Positions 26,676 to 35,949 are shown, counted from the first letter of the stretch. The stretch is 64,000 nucleotides of DNA from G963667915 sp965197385 (GCA_965197385.1 CBDANA010000006.1:248001-312000); one strand, 5' to 3'. Notes: generated by a model not told the origin, from the letters alone. Translations and numbers: made by a program.

Positions 26676-27641
26676 CTAGGGCGAGGGAGCGCGGGGCTCG
26701 GGCACCAGCAGCTCGAAGACTTCGCCCGGAATCTCGAACGACAGCGCCACGTTCGTCCCTGTGCCACCGAGCTGGACTGAATCCAGCGCCGCCTGCCAGG
26801 TCGACCGGCCACCCGCCTGCAGCTTAGCCAGCGCGACGAAGCCCCGCAGCTCATCGCGCAGGTTCTCCGCTGCCGCCTCGTCCTGTGCGTAGGCCTGGAT
26901 CATCCCGCTCAACCCATCGTTGACCCGGCCGCCCACGGCGAAGTGCCGGATTGACGGCAGCTGCCGGGCCACTTGCTCGGGCAGCTCAGCCCGGTCGGCC
27001 AGACCGTCCAGCCGGCCGACTGCCCAGGCGTTGTGCCCCGCTTCAATCTGGCGCACAAGCGTCATCAGCTCGTCGTTCGAGGTGACGCCCTGCCCGCGGT
27101 CGCGACCGTCGAGGTTCAGGTCCAGCAACGTCCGATCGCTGATCATCGCGAGCCCTGGCTCCACGAACGCCATGGCGAACGTTCGATTGTCATCCGTCAA
27201 CTCCAGGAGGCGTCGCCCCGCGTATTCCTGGACCTGGGCACCGTGCTGGCGCGCCAGGGCGTCGAGATGCGCCTCATCGAACCGGCCGCGCAGCAACACG
27301 ATGGCCGACTGACCGTCGCCGGCGCCCGGCATGAGGCCGGCGAACACATCATCGATGTCCGCTTCCAGATCGATCCCGGTCCGCGCCTCGAAATTGCGCC
27401 GCGCGGCGCTGTCCGGCTCGACCTGCCGGAACCGCTCCCAGAGCGTCGATTTCATCACGGCCTGCAGGTCGGCGTAGGCCACCACCGTCGCGTCGGCCGG
27501 AATGTAGTCGAGGTCCGACGTCTGGGCCTGCCCTTCGGCGACTGGCGCCAGCCCACCGTAGTAGGCCACGGCCCCAGCGCACAAGCCCAGCAGCAGGATG
27601 CCGCTCGACACGGACAGGAAGTAGCGCGTGCGCTTGGTCAT
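26676..27641 (-). CDS. Membrane-anchored or exported protein of unknown function
   Basis: 321 residues. An N-terminal hydrophobic helix (YFLSVSSGILLLGLCAGAVA, 7-26) acts as signal or anchor. The rest is soluble with short hydrophobic strands: DLDYIPADATVVAYADLQAVM resembles the start of DUF3352-type proteins, followed by IVLLRGRFDEAHLDAL and LSGMIQAYAQDEAAAENL. No catalytic motif is seen. I would treat it as a periplasmic conserved hypothetical. Confidence 0.65.
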   Translation of the reverse strand: MTKRTRYFLSVSSGILLLGLCAGAVAYYGGLAPVAEGQAQTSDLDYIPADATVVAYADLQAVMKSTLWERFRQVEPDSAARRNFEARTGIDLEADIDDVFAGLMPGAGDGQSAIVLLRGRFDEAHLDALARQHGAQVQEYAGRRLLELTDDNRTFAMAFVEPGLAMISDRTLLDLNLDGRDRGQGVTSNDELMTLVRQIEAGHNAWAVGRLDGLADRAELPEQVARQLPSIRHFAVGGRVNDGLSGMIQAYAQDEAAAENLRDELRGFVALAKLQAGGRSTWQAALDSVQLGGTGTNVALSFEIPGEVFELLVPEPRAPSP

Positions 27642-27793
27642 CTGACGGTATCTACCGGATTAGACCGACCGCCCTGGTGAAAAGTTCCACTCTCGCTGAT
27701 CCAGTACGTACTCCCGCCGCTCGACTACCGTGGCCGCCAGCGCGAGTGAGGTGGCCCAGATGACGCACCGCCGGTTCACAACGACTGGCGGCG

Positions 27794-28363
27794 CTACAGC
27801 GAGCCGCGCAAGCCGATCGCGTCCGCCTGCGCGCGCATGAAGGTGATGACGTTCGTGATGTGCTCGTCGAGCGGCAGGCCGATCTCCTCGGCGCCCAGAC
27901 GCAAGTCGTCTCGGCTGACGCCGCGCGCAAACGCCTTGTCCTTCATCCGCTTCTTGACCGATTTGGCTTCCAGATCGAGCACACTCTTGGAGGGGCGCAC
28001 GAGCGACGCAGCGGTCACAAACCCGGCCATCTCGTCGCAGGCGAACAACGCGTACTCGAGGCGCGACTCGCGGGCAACGCCGGCGCGCTCCGCGTGCGAC
28101 AGGATGGCGCGGATGACGACCTCCGGGTAATCCTGCTCCCGCAAGATCTCCGAGCCACGAAACGGATGATCGTCGAGGCTCGGCCATCGCTCGTAATCGA
28201 AGTCGTGCAGCAGGCCGACGACTCCCCACAGGGTCTCATCTTCACCGAACAGGCGGGCATAACCGCGGACCGCAGCCTCGACCGCCAGCGCGTGCTTTCG
28301 CAGGTTCTCACCCTTCGTGTACTCGGTCAGCAGTTCCCAGGCTGTGTCGCGGGATAGTTGCAT
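27794..28363 (-). CDS. HD-domain hydrolase
   Basis: 189 residues. Metal ligands of the HD fold: H24 (LRKHALAVE), H53-D54 (LLHDFDYE), His in ILSHAERAG and Asp in FACDEMAG. The pattern matches HDIG-type small phosphohydrolases; substrate unknown. ATG 28363 is directly downstream of the Nudix gene with two heptamer units (CTTTCGG CTCTCGG, 28365-28378) in between. 27642-27793 shows no gene. Confidence 0.82.
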   Translation of the reverse strand: MQLSRDTAWELLTEYTKGENLRKHALAVEAAVRGYARLFGEDETLWGVVGLLHDFDYERWPSLDDHPFRGSEILREQDYPEVVIRAILSHAERAGVARESRLEYALFACDEMAGFVTAASLVRPSKSVLDLEAKSVKKRMKDKAFARGVSRDDLRLGAEEIGLPLDEHITNVITFMRAQADAIGLRGSL

Positions 28364-28380
28364 GTCTTTCGGCTCTCGGA

Positions 28381-28824
28381 TTAGCTTCCATCATCCATCA
28401 TCGCACGCGCCCGTGCGATGACCTCAGCCGCCTTCTTCGTCAACCCGTACGGCGCGAGCGCATCGGGGTCGGCCATGACCGCGTCCGACACGTCCGACCC
28501 GGGCGCCAGACGGCCGCCGGTCACGCGGCAGAGGAAGTCGACGAGCACGAAATGATACTCCACGCAGCCGTCGTCATCGTGGACGATCCGGTCGAACACC
28601 TCGACGATCGGCCCCACGTCGACCTCCAGCCCGGTCTCCTCGCGGACCTCGCGCGCGGCGCCCACCTCGAGCGTCTCGCCCACCTCCAGCCCGCCCCCCG
28701 GCAGACTCCACCGCCCCGCCAGCGGCTCGAATCGCCGTTTGATGAGGACGACCGACTCGCCGTCGAACACCGCAGCGCCGACACCCACGACCGGGCTTGC
28801 CGGATACCGTCGCGAGTCAGTCAT
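28381..28824 (-). CDS. Nudix hydrolase
   Basis: 147 residues. The complete Nudix box spans residues 43-65, from GGGLEVGE through REVREETGLEV. The box residues GETLEV.AAREVREETG match GX5EX7REUXEEXGU. It removes a nucleoside-diphosphate-linked group; substrate unknown. ATG 28824 is 16 nt from the end of tsaD on the same strand. Confidence 0.88.
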   Translation of the reverse strand: MTDSRRYPASPVVGVGAAVFDGESVVLIKRRFEPLAGRWSLPGGGLEVGETLEVGAAREVREETGLEVDVGPIVEVFDRIVHDDDGCVEYHFVLVDFLCRVTGGRLAPGSDVSDAVMADPDALAPYGLTKKAAEVIARARAMMDDGS

Positions 28825-28839
28825 GTCTCACGATTGCGC

Positions 28840-29943
28840 TCAGAGCGCCAGCGCGGCATCGGCATTGAGATCCCAGGCTCCGGTCCGGCCTCGCTGCAAC
28901 TGCCGAAAGCCCGCGGCGGCGATCATCGCGGCGTTGTCGGTCGACAGCGCAAGCGTTGGTACGAACACCGGCAAGCCACACGCTGCGCCCCGTGCCGCGG
29001 CGTCCGCGCGGAGTCGGCTGTTCGCCGACACCCCGCCGGCAATGCCGACCGATTTCGCCCCGCACCACTTCGCCGCTTCGAACGTCCGGTCGAGCAGCGC
29101 GCCCACGACCGACCGCTGAAAGCTCGCGCAGAGGTCAGCGACCTCCGGTGCCGGCAGCCCGACCCCCTCCCGGCCCTCCAGCCGCTCGGCGACATGGCGC
29201 TTCACCGCCGTCTTGATGCCGCTGAAGCTGAAATCGGTCATGCCGCGGCGGACGCGCCCCAGCGCCCCTGGATAGCCGATCGTCGGCGGCCGGTTCCGAT
29301 CGGAATGCGTAATGCGCGCGACTGGGAATTCGACGGCCCGGTCGTCGCCGTCGCGCGCCAGCCGGTCGATGACCGGGCCACCCGGATAGCTCAGGCCGAG
29401 CACCTTGGCCACCTTGTCGAACGCCTCGCCGGCGGCGTCGTCCCGCGTGCGCCCGATCAGCTGATACGACCCGGGCTCCGACACCAGATACAGGCTGGTG
29501 TGTCCGCCCGAGACAACCAGGACGATCGCCGGCAGCGGCAACGAACCATGATGCAGGAACAGCGATTCGATGTGTCCGGCCAGATGGTGGACCGGAACGA
29601 GCGGCAGATCGAGCGACACCGCGACCGACTTGGCGAACGCCACGCCCACCAGGAGAGAGCCAACGAGGCCCGGCCCCTGCGTGACCGCCACCGCGCCGAG
29701 ATCGCCCCAGACGGCGCCGGCATCGGCCAGCGCCTGCTCGACGACGCCGCAGATGTCCCGCACGTGCTGGCGCGATGCCAGCTCCGGCACGACCCCGCCC
29801 CACGCCCGGTGAATCTCGGTCTGGGACGCGATCACCGAGGACTCGACGACCCAGGGATGCGTCGCGTCACCGGCGTCGCTCACGACGGCGGCCGCCGTCT
29901 CGTCGCACGAGGTCTCGACGCCGAGGATCCGGAGGCTGCGCAT
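28840..29943 (-). CDS. tsaD: tRNA N6-adenosine threonylcarbamoyltransferase
   Basis: 367 residues. It transfers threonylcarbamoyl from TC-AMP to A37 of ANN-decoding tRNAs, with TsaB/TsaE. ASKHA fold: LGVETSCDETAAAVV at the N-terminus, metal-binding HHLAGH (H120, H124), VSGGHTSLYLV, GEAFDKVAKVLGL and GGVSANSRLR. All expected motifs are present. Confidence 0.95.
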   Translation of the reverse strand: MRSLRILGVETSCDETAAAVVSDAGDATHPWVVESSVIASQTEIHRAWGGVVPELASRQHVRDICGVVEQALADAGAVWGDLGAVAVTQGPGLVGSLLVGVAFAKSVAVSLDLPLVPVHHLAGHIESLFLHHGSLPLPAIVLVVSGGHTSLYLVSEPGSYQLIGRTRDDAAGEAFDKVAKVLGLSYPGGPVIDRLARDGDDRAVEFPVARITHSDRNRPPTIGYPGALGRVRRGMTDFSFSGIKTAVKRHVAERLEGREGVGLPAPEVADLCASFQRSVVGALLDRTFEAAKWCGAKSVGIAGGVSANSRLRADAAARGAACGLPVFVPTLALSTDNAAMIAAAGFRQLQRGRTGAWDLNADAALAL

Positions 29944-29963
29944 TCGGTCCCTAAGCTAAGCAG

Positions 29964-31037
29964 CTAGCGCACGGCATTCGGTGCCGGCGCCCCGCCGGCC
30001 TCGACCGCCCACCGGAGACTCTCCGCGTAGGGCGGCCGGCAGACGCCGTGGTCCGTGATGATGGCCGACACGTAGCGGCTGGGCGTGACGTCGAATGCCG
30101 GATTCCGCACGCCCACTCCCTCCGGCGCCAGCTGCGCGCCGCCCAGATGAGTCACCTCCCGGGCGTTCCGCTCCTCGATCGGAATCCCGGAGCCGTCTGG
30201 CGTCTCCAGATCGATCGTGGAGATCGGCGCGGCAACGTAGAACGGCAGGTCGTGCACCTGCGCGAGCACGGCCACGCCGTAGGTGCCGATCTTGTTCGCC
30301 ACGTCGCCGTTGGCGGCGATCCGGTCGGCCCCCACGATCACGAGATCGATCTGCCCGTCGCGCATCAGTGACCCCGCCATGCTGTCGGTGATGACCGTCG
30401 TGTCGATGCCGTCACGCAGGAGCTCCCAGGCGGTCAGGCGGGCGCCCTGCAGGAACGGTCGCGTCTCGTCGGCGAACACCGCCACGCGCTTGCCTTGCGC
30501 GATGGCACCGCGGATGACCCCGAGCGCTGTGCCGTAGCCGGCCGTGGCCAGCGCACCGGCGTTGCAGTGCGTCAGGACGCGCGCCTCGTCGGGCACGACG
30601 CTCGCACCGTGGGCACCCATCGCGCGACAGCTCTCGACATCCGCGTCGTGAATCTGCCGGGCTTCGTCGCGTAGCCGGCCAGCCAGTTCGTCGACGGACC
30701 GTCCCGCCCGGACGGCCTCCGCGAATACCCGCTTCATCCGATCGATCGCCCAGAACAGGTTGACCGCGGTCGGTCGGGTTGCTGCCATCAGGTCGCAGAG
30801 CTTGTAGAACTCGGTGGCGAGCTGGGTCGTGCCCTTCGCCTTGCTGCGGACGACGCCCAGTGCCAGTCCCATGGCCGCGGCCACGCCGATGGCCGGTGCG
30901 CCTCGAATCACCATCGTCTTGATGGCGCGCACGACCTCCGCACCCGTGCGGCACTCTACGTACCGCTCCTGCTTCGGCAGCTTTCGCTGATCGATCATGA
31001 CGACCGTGTCGTCACGCCATCCGATGGTAGGCAGCAT
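29964..31037 (-). CDS. mtnA: S-methyl-5-thioribose-1-phosphate isomerase
   Basis: 357 residues from ATG 31037 (MLPTIGWRDDTVVMIDQ). An in-frame extension of six codons is possible. Methionine salvage enzyme converting MTR-1-P to MTRu-1-P. RGAPAIGVAAAMG, catalytic Cys in THCNAGALATAGYG and Asp in GADRIAANGDVANKIGTY identify MtnA rather than eIF2B-like relatives. It follows a damaged PNP gene, the type of enzyme that could supply MTR-1-P. Confidence 0.93.
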   Translation of the reverse strand: MLPTIGWRDDTVVMIDQRKLPKQERYVECRTGAEVVRAIKTMVIRGAPAIGVAAAMGLALGVVRSKAKGTTQLATEFYKLCDLMAATRPTAVNLFWAIDRMKRVFAEAVRAGRSVDELAGRLRDEARQIHDADVESCRAMGAHGASVVPDEARVLTHCNAGALATAGYGTALGVIRGAIAQGKRVAVFADETRPFLQGARLTAWELLRDGIDTTVITDSMAGSLMRDGQIDLVIVGADRIAANGDVANKIGTYGVAVLAQVHDLPFYVAAPISTIDLETPDGSGIPIEERNAREVTHLGGAQLAPEGVGVRNPAFDVTPSRYVSAIITDHGVCRPPYAESLRWAVEAGGAPAPNAVR

Positions 31038-31055
31038 GAAAAAATGATATCGCAC

Positions 31056-31753
31056 TCACAGACGACGGATGAAGGCGGTGAGCAGCGCGCCGAACGGCTC
31101 GGTCAGCCGGTCGGCCGCAGGAACTCGATCTCGGCCGGGGTCTCGTAGCTCGGGCCGTGGACGGCGGCGTAGACGCCGCGCACGAGCGGCACGCCGACCT
31201 CGGCGGCCGCCTGGTCCGCCAGCCGCCGCAACCGCCGCGCATAGACCTCCATCATATCGGGAAACCGGTAGCCGAAGCGGTCGTCGTGGCCGCCGATGAG
31301 CGGATTGTCGCCGAGCAGGTTGATGTGATCCTCGATAACCATCACGCGGCCAGGCGCGAACGACGGGTTGATCCCGCCCGCGGCGTTCGTGAGCACCAGC
31401 GTGGTGACCCCGAGGCGCGCCAGCACGCGCGGGGCGAACGCCACCTGCTCGCGCGTATAGCCTTGATAGACGTGCGCCCGCCCCGACAGCACGATCGTCG
31501 GCCGGCCGGCCACCGTGCCCGCCGTGAGCGTGCCCAAGTGGCCGATCAGCAGATCGGATGGCCAATGCGGGATGCCAGCGTACGACACCGCCTGCGAGTC
31601 GTCCAGCGTCTCGACGAAGCGGCCAAGCCCAGACCCCAGCACGACGCCGACCGCCGGCGCGATCGTCAGGCGGGCACGAAGGAACGCCGTCGCCTCTTCG
31701 ACCCGGTCGAACGCGTCGCCGAGCCCTGGCTCCTGGTCAGTCTCGTCCATCAC
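31056..31753 (-). pseudogene. Purine nucleoside phosphorylase, internal deletion and frameshift
   Basis: From ATG 31753 the protein is normal PNP for 210 residues: VVLGSGLGRFVE, phosphate-site SGRAHVYQGY, TNAAGGINPSFAPGRVMVIEDHINL and HGPSYETPAEIEFLR. It then stops at PTG-TGA (31103), far short of the usual 270-280. The next frame gives LTEPFGALLTAFIRRL to TGA 31056, which looks like the true PNP C-terminus. So about 50-60 codons are missing, including the GMSTVPE and TN.AAG segments that hold the purine. Activity is not expected. It lies between mtnA and nupC in a nucleoside cluster. Confidence 0.82.
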
Positions 31754-31820
31754 ATGATCGCCTCAAGCCTTTAACCTTCAGCAACGCCCCCTCACCCCCG
31801 ACCCTCTCCCGGAGGGAGAG

Positions 31821-31875
31821 TTAGAAGACACCCTACCCCCTCTCCCTCCGGGAGAGGGGGTAGGGTGTCTTCTAA
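31821..31875. terminator. 26-bp perfect palindromic hairpin overlapping the nupC stop codon
   Basis: Bases 31821-31846 are the exact complement of 31850-31875, with a 3-nt loop (TCC). The ends read TTAG and CTAA. Its right arm contains the nupC TAG (31872-31874). A smaller competing hairpin CTCTCCC-GGA-GGGAGAG lies at 31804-31820. It likely terminates nupC or attenuates PNP expression, or is a mobile palindrome. Confidence 0.8.
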
Positions 31876-33206
31876 ATCAACAGCGCCGCGATCGAGGCGT
31901 TGATGAGGGTCGCGACGAATCCGCCGAAGAGCGCCCGCGTCCCCAGTCGGGCCAACTCTCCCCGCCGCTCCGGCACCATCCCGCCGAGGCCGCCGAGCAG
32001 GATGCCGACCGACCCGAAGTTGGCGAAGCCGGTCAGCGCGTAGGTGGCCAACACGAACGACCGCGGCTCGATCGTGGTCTGGTACTCTGTCGTGAGCTTC
32101 ACGTAGGCGACGAACTCGGTCGCCACGATCTTCGTGCCGAGCAGATCGGCCATCGCTGGCACGTCGGCCGCCTCCACACCCATCAGCAGCGCGGCCGGTG
32201 CGAAGATCACCGAGAATATTCCGGCCAGCGACAGGGCCGGATGCACGAGCGCCAGTGCGTAGTCGATGAGCGCGATGAAGGCCAGGAAGGCGATCAGCAT
32301 CGCGGCGACGTTGAGCGCCAGGGTTAGGCCCTGGCTCGCGCCGCCGGCCGCCGCGTCGATGACATTGGAATGCTCGCGCTCGACCCTCAGCGTCACCGTG
32401 CCGCGGGTCTTCGGCACCTCCGTTTCCGGCATCAGGATCTTCGCGATGTAGAGGCCGCACGGCGCCGCCATGACGCTGGCCGTCAGGATGGCAACCGCAT
32501 CGGCGCCCAGGCTGATGTAAATCGCCATCACGGCGCCGGAAATCGTCGCCATGCCGCCGACCATCAATGTCAGCAACTCCGAGCGGGTCATGTGGGAGAC
32601 GTACGGCCGGACGATGATCGGGGCTTCGGTCTGCCCCATGAACACGTTCGCCACCGCCGACAGCGTTTCGGCGCCGCTCGTGTTGAGCAACGCGACGACG
32701 GCGCGCGCCGTCTGCTTGACGAAGAACTGCAGAATCCCGAGGTGGTAGAGCACCGTGAAGAACGAGGAAATGAAGATGATGATCGGCAACGCCGTGAAGG
32801 CGAAGACAAAGCCGCCCGGAAAGAGCTGCGCGACCACTTCGGGGTTTGCCAGTTCACCGAACACGAACCGTGAGCCAGCGTCCGTGAACGCCATGAAGCG
32901 CTCCGCCGCGCGGGCGATCGCGGCGAACAACGCATGGCCCGGCCGGACGCCGCCCACCTCCAACTTCAGGATGACGAACGCCAGCGTGAGCTGCAGCCCC
33001 AGCCCCCAGGCCACCGTGCGCCACGGAATCGCGCCGACGCTCGTCGAGCAGGCGGCCGTGAGCGCGATGAAGCCCGCAACCCCCATCACCGCACGAACCC
33101 GCGGGTCTACCACGTCACGCAGCAGGTACGCGGCGACGGCCAGGCCGACCACGACGAGCACGAAGACGAGCCGCTCACGCCGCGCGAACTCTCGAAGCCT
33201 CGACAT
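31872..33206 (-). CDS. nupC: Concentrative nucleoside transporter NupC
   Basis: 444 residues with about ten membrane helices. NVFMGQTEAPIIVRPYV and GGMATISGAVMAIYISLG are the CNT signature segments binding nucleoside, and ATYALTGFANFGSVGILLGG the C-terminal one. Cation-coupled nucleoside import across the inner membrane. It starts 6 nt after the phosphorylase gene in the same direction, forming a nucleoside uptake and phosphorolysis operon. Confidence 0.93.
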   Translation of the reverse strand: MSRLREFARRERLVFVLVVVGLAVAAYLLRDVVDPRVRAVMGVAGFIALTAACSTSVGAIPWRTVAWGLGLQLTLAFVILKLEVGGVRPGHALFAAIARAAERFMAFTDAGSRFVFGELANPEVVAQLFPGGFVFAFTALPIIIFISSFFTVLYHLGILQFFVKQTARAVVALLNTSGAETLSAVANVFMGQTEAPIIVRPYVSHMTRSELLTLMVGGMATISGAVMAIYISLGADAVAILTASVMAAPCGLYIAKILMPETEVPKTRGTVTLRVEREHSNVIDAAAGGASQGLTLALNVAAMLIAFLAFIALIDYALALVHPALSLAGIFSVIFAPAALLMGVEAADVPAMADLLGTKIVATEFVAYVKLTTEYQTTIEPRSFVLATYALTGFANFGSVGILLGGLGGMVPERRGELARLGTRALFGGFVATLINASIAALLI

Positions 33207-33212
33207 CCTGTC

Positions 33213-34517
33213 TCACGCCACCTCGGCGAGCACCAGCGGCGCCTCCGGCGGCGGCGCGTCCTCGATCTGAATAGCGTCGGCCGCGAGCTGGCGCGCTTCG
33301 TCCAGCGTCTCGGCGCACTCGTAGTGCAGCTCGACCACCGGCTCCCCCGCGCGCAGCTGCGCCCCAGGCTTCACGAGCACCACTGCCCCCACCGCATGAT
33401 CGATCGGCTGGTCCACGTAGTCGCGCCCGGCGCCGAGTCGTACCGCGGCGCGTCCGACCAGTTCGGCGTCGAGCGCCACCAGATACCCCGACCGCTCCGC
33501 CGCGACGACCGTCCGCGACGGCGCGGTCGGCAGGCGCGCGGGATCGTCGACGAACCGGGGGTCCCCGCCCTGGGCCGCCACGATCTCCTGAAACTTCTGC
33601 AACCCGGCGCCGCAATCGAGAGCCGTCCGCACCCGCGCCATGGCTGCCTCGTGCGTGGGCTCCAAGCCCGCGGTCTCGACCATTCGCGCGGCCAGTTCGA
33701 GCGACACCGCTTCCAAGTCGGCTGGCCCTTGCCCGCGGAGCGTCTTGACGCACTCGAGTATCTCCAGCGCGTTACCCACGGCGCGCCCGCGGGGCGCGTC
33801 CATCGACGTGAGCATTGCCCGCATCCGGAGGCCCGCCGCCCGGCCGATTCCGACCAAGCACTCGGCCAGCGCGCGGGCGTCGGTTTCCGTTTTCATGAAG
33901 GCGCCGCGGCCAACCGTCACGTCGAGCACCAGCCCGTCCAGATCGGCGGCGAGCTTCTTGCTCATGATCGACGCCGCGATGAGCGGCACACTTTCGACCG
34001 TCGCGGTGGCGTCACGCAACGCGTACAGCACCCGGTCGGCTGGCGCCAACGTCGCCGTCTGGCCGACGAAGCAGCAGCCGACGCGCGCGAGCACCTCACG
34101 CATCTCGTCGGCGCCGAGGCTGGCGCGAAACCCGGGAATCGCCTCGAGCTTGTCCAGCGTACCGCCGGTATGGCCGAGGCCGCGGCCGGACACCATCGGT
34201 ACCTTGACCCCACACGCCGCGGCCAGCGGCGCCAGGATGGGTGACGTCTTGTCGCCGACGCCGCCCGTACTGTGCTTGTCGACCTTGACGCCGGCCACCC
34301 CCGAGAAGTCGAGGCGCGCGCCGGACTCTGTCATCGCGCGAGTCAGCGCGGCCATCTCGTCAGCCGACATGCCGCGCCAGACCACCGCCATCAGCAACGC
34401 AGACACCTGATACGAGGGAATGGTTCCCGTCGTCGTGCCCTGGACGAAAAACTCGATCTCGCCCGGTGTCAGCGCTTCGCCATCACGTTTTCGCCGGATG
34501 AGATCGACCGCGCGCAT
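33213..34517 (-). CDS. deoA: Thymidine/pyrimidine-nucleoside phosphorylase
   Basis: 434 residues. Cleaves thymidine, deoxyuridine or uridine with phosphate. KVDKHSTGGVGDKTS carries the phosphate site and SGRGLGHTGGTLDKLEA the family signature; SIMSKKLAADLDGLVLDVTVG is the third block. Length and all blocks are normal. Whether it is DeoA or the broader Pdp cannot be decided by eye. It leads the operon with nupC and the broken PNP. Confidence 0.9.
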   Translation of the reverse strand: MRAVDLIRRKRDGEALTPGEIEFFVQGTTTGTIPSYQVSALLMAVVWRGMSADEMAALTRAMTESGARLDFSGVAGVKVDKHSTGGVGDKTSPILAPLAAACGVKVPMVSGRGLGHTGGTLDKLEAIPGFRASLGADEMREVLARVGCCFVGQTATLAPADRVLYALRDATATVESVPLIAASIMSKKLAADLDGLVLDVTVGRGAFMKTETDARALAECLVGIGRAAGLRMRAMLTSMDAPRGRAVGNALEILECVKTLRGQGPADLEAVSLELAARMVETAGLEPTHEAAMARVRTALDCGAGLQKFQEIVAAQGGDPRFVDDPARLPTAPSRTVVAAERSGYLVALDAELVGRAAVRLGAGRDYVDQPIDHAVGAVVLVKPGAQLRAGEPVVELHYECAETLDEARQLAADAIQIEDAPPPEAPLVLAEVA

Positions 34518-34535
34518 TCCCCAAAAGTGTTAGTC

Positions 34536-35012
34536 ATGGAGGATAATAGAGCATTCTCGATGGCTGACGCGACTCCACGCGAACCGCTGGCGCCGGACCT
34601 GGCGACCCTGCTTTGCAGCGTCGCCGACGTCTACGACGCCATGCGGTCGCAGCGGACGTATCAGCAGGCGTTTCCAACCGATCGGATCCTGGCGATCTAC
34701 AAGCAGCAGGAGGGCGTGCACTTCGACCGGCACCTGATCCGTCGGTTCGTGCAGCTCCTCGGCATCTACCCGCCAGGAAACCTGGTCAAGCTGTCCACCG
34801 ACGAGATTGCTGTCGTCCTCAGGGTGCACGCGCCCGATCCCTACCGCCAGAAGGTCAAGATCGTCCTGGACGCCGACGGCACGCAACTGGCCCGCCCGCG
34901 TGAAGCCAACCTCTGGGAAACGGTGGGCGGCGAGCGCGATGTCAGCGTGGTGGCTCCACTCGATCCGGACGACTACGGCCTCGATCCGCTGTCAATGGTC
35001 GAGGAAGCGTGA
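34536..35012 (+). pseudogene. C-terminal fragment of an HD-GYP phosphodiesterase
   Basis: 158 codons from ATG 34536 (or 134 from ... ATG 34560). LLCSVADVYDAMRSQRTYQQAF and EGVHFDRHLIRRFVQLLGIYPPG are the end of an HD-GYP domain; NLVKLSTDEIAVVLRVH is the usual tail. The HD motif, the GYP motif and any sensor domain that should precede are absent, and the deoA start lies only 18 bp upstream, marking a breakpoint. As a c-di-GMP phosphodiesterase it cannot work. It overlaps the next gene by 4 nt. Confidence 0.72.
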
Positions 35013-35455
35013 GCGACGCGGCCCGAGCCCTGCTCGTCACCGCACTCGCATCGGGCACCGGTTTCGCCTGGCTGGCGCGGCGCGCGGCGCGGGAGGATGC
35101 TGGCTCGCCCCAACGGCTCGTGGCTGAGCTGCGCCTGGCGCAGGTCGCGGCGCTGCTGCTCGCGTTTGTCGCCGCCCCCTACATCGGCTTCGCCGCGGCC
35201 GCACCGTCTGGCACCGGGCTTGACATCGCCGTGGCGATTGGCTTCTTCGTGATCGCGGCCGTCGCGCCCACCCGCGACCCGCATGAAGCGCTGACGATCC
35301 TGGCACTCGCCTTCCCCGGACACGCGCTGGTCGACATCCTCCATCGCCCGGGCCTCCTGCCGGTCGGCGTCGTGCCCGGGTGGTATCTGGTGGGATGCGC
35401 CGTGTACGGCGTCGGCGTGGGCGCGCTCTGTTATCTGCCGCTGCTCAAACGCTGA
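35009..35455 (+). CDS. Small integral membrane protein, unknown function
   Basis: 148 residues from GTG 35009, overlapping the previous stop by 4 nt (GTGA). Four hydrophobic segments: ALLVTALASGTGFAWLA, LAQVAALLLAFVAAPYIGFAA, DIAVAIGFFVIAAVAP and LVGCAVYGVGVGALCYLPLL. HEALTILALAFPGHALVDILHR contains a His pair. No family recognised. Confidence 0.6.
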   Translation: MSDAARALLVTALASGTGFAWLARRAAREDAGSPQRLVAELRLAQVAALLLAFVAAPYIGFAAAAPSGTGLDIAVAIGFFVIAAVAPTRDPHEALTILALAFPGHALVDILHRPGLLPVGVVPGWYLVGCAVYGVGVGALCYLPLLKR

Positions 35456-35486
35456 TCATTGATCACTGTCCCGACCCCGACCTCTG

Positions 35487-35825
35487 ATGGCTCGCTCCCG
35501 CATCCCGACGCGCCCGGTCGCCCCATTCACAGCGCGCGTCCTGCGGGTCGTGCGGCAGATTCCAGTCGGCCGTGTGGCGACCTACGGCGACGTCGCGGCG
35601 ATGGCGGGCCAGCCCCGAGCCTATCGGGCGGTCGGAAATATCATGCGGGACTGCCAGCGGATCGATGTACCTTGTCATCGGGTCGTCGGCGCCGGCGGAA
35701 CGCTGGGCGGCTTCGGCGGCAGCCCCATGCTGAAGCGCCAGCTGCTCCGGGCCGAGGGATTGCAGATCGGCCGAACGACGGTTCGGGAGTTCGCTGGCGC
35801 GCGCTGGCGGCGTTCGCGACGCTGA
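35487..35825 (+). CDS. MGMT/Ogt-type alkyltransferase domain protein
   Basis: 112 residues, only the C-terminal DNA-binding domain of O6-alkylguanine-DNA alkyltransferases. The helix-turn-helix region TYGDVAAMAGQPRAYRAVGNIM is followed by PCHRVVGAGGTLGGFGG with C63 as alkyl acceptor. Atl proteins of this size replace the Cys, but here it is kept, so repair by methyl transfer is possible. Confidence 0.85.
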   Translation: MARSRIPTRPVAPFTARVLRVVRQIPVGRVATYGDVAAMAGQPRAYRAVGNIMRDCQRIDVPCHRVVGAGGTLGGFGGSPMLKRQLLRAEGLQIGRTTVREFAGARWRRSRR

Positions 35826-35906
35826 GGACCCGCCGCGAGCCGGACACCTCGCGTAACCGTATCTCCCTAATAACCTTGCGGGGCTAGCCGCCCACCAAAA
35901 CGGGCC

Positions 35907-35937
35907 GGCAACGCTCTGTACCCCGTTTCTCGTCTAA
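35907..35937 (+). promoter_or_regulatory. ECF-type promoter upstream of the sigma gene
   Basis: GGCAACG (35907-35913, with the AAC of ECF -35 elements), 17-bp spacer, CGTCTAA (35931-35937, a classic ECF -10). This suggests autoregulation. The likely start of transcription falls only a few bases before GTG 35950, so the mRNA would be nearly leaderless. Confidence 0.5.
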
Positions 35938-35949
35938 TCTGTAGGTCAC

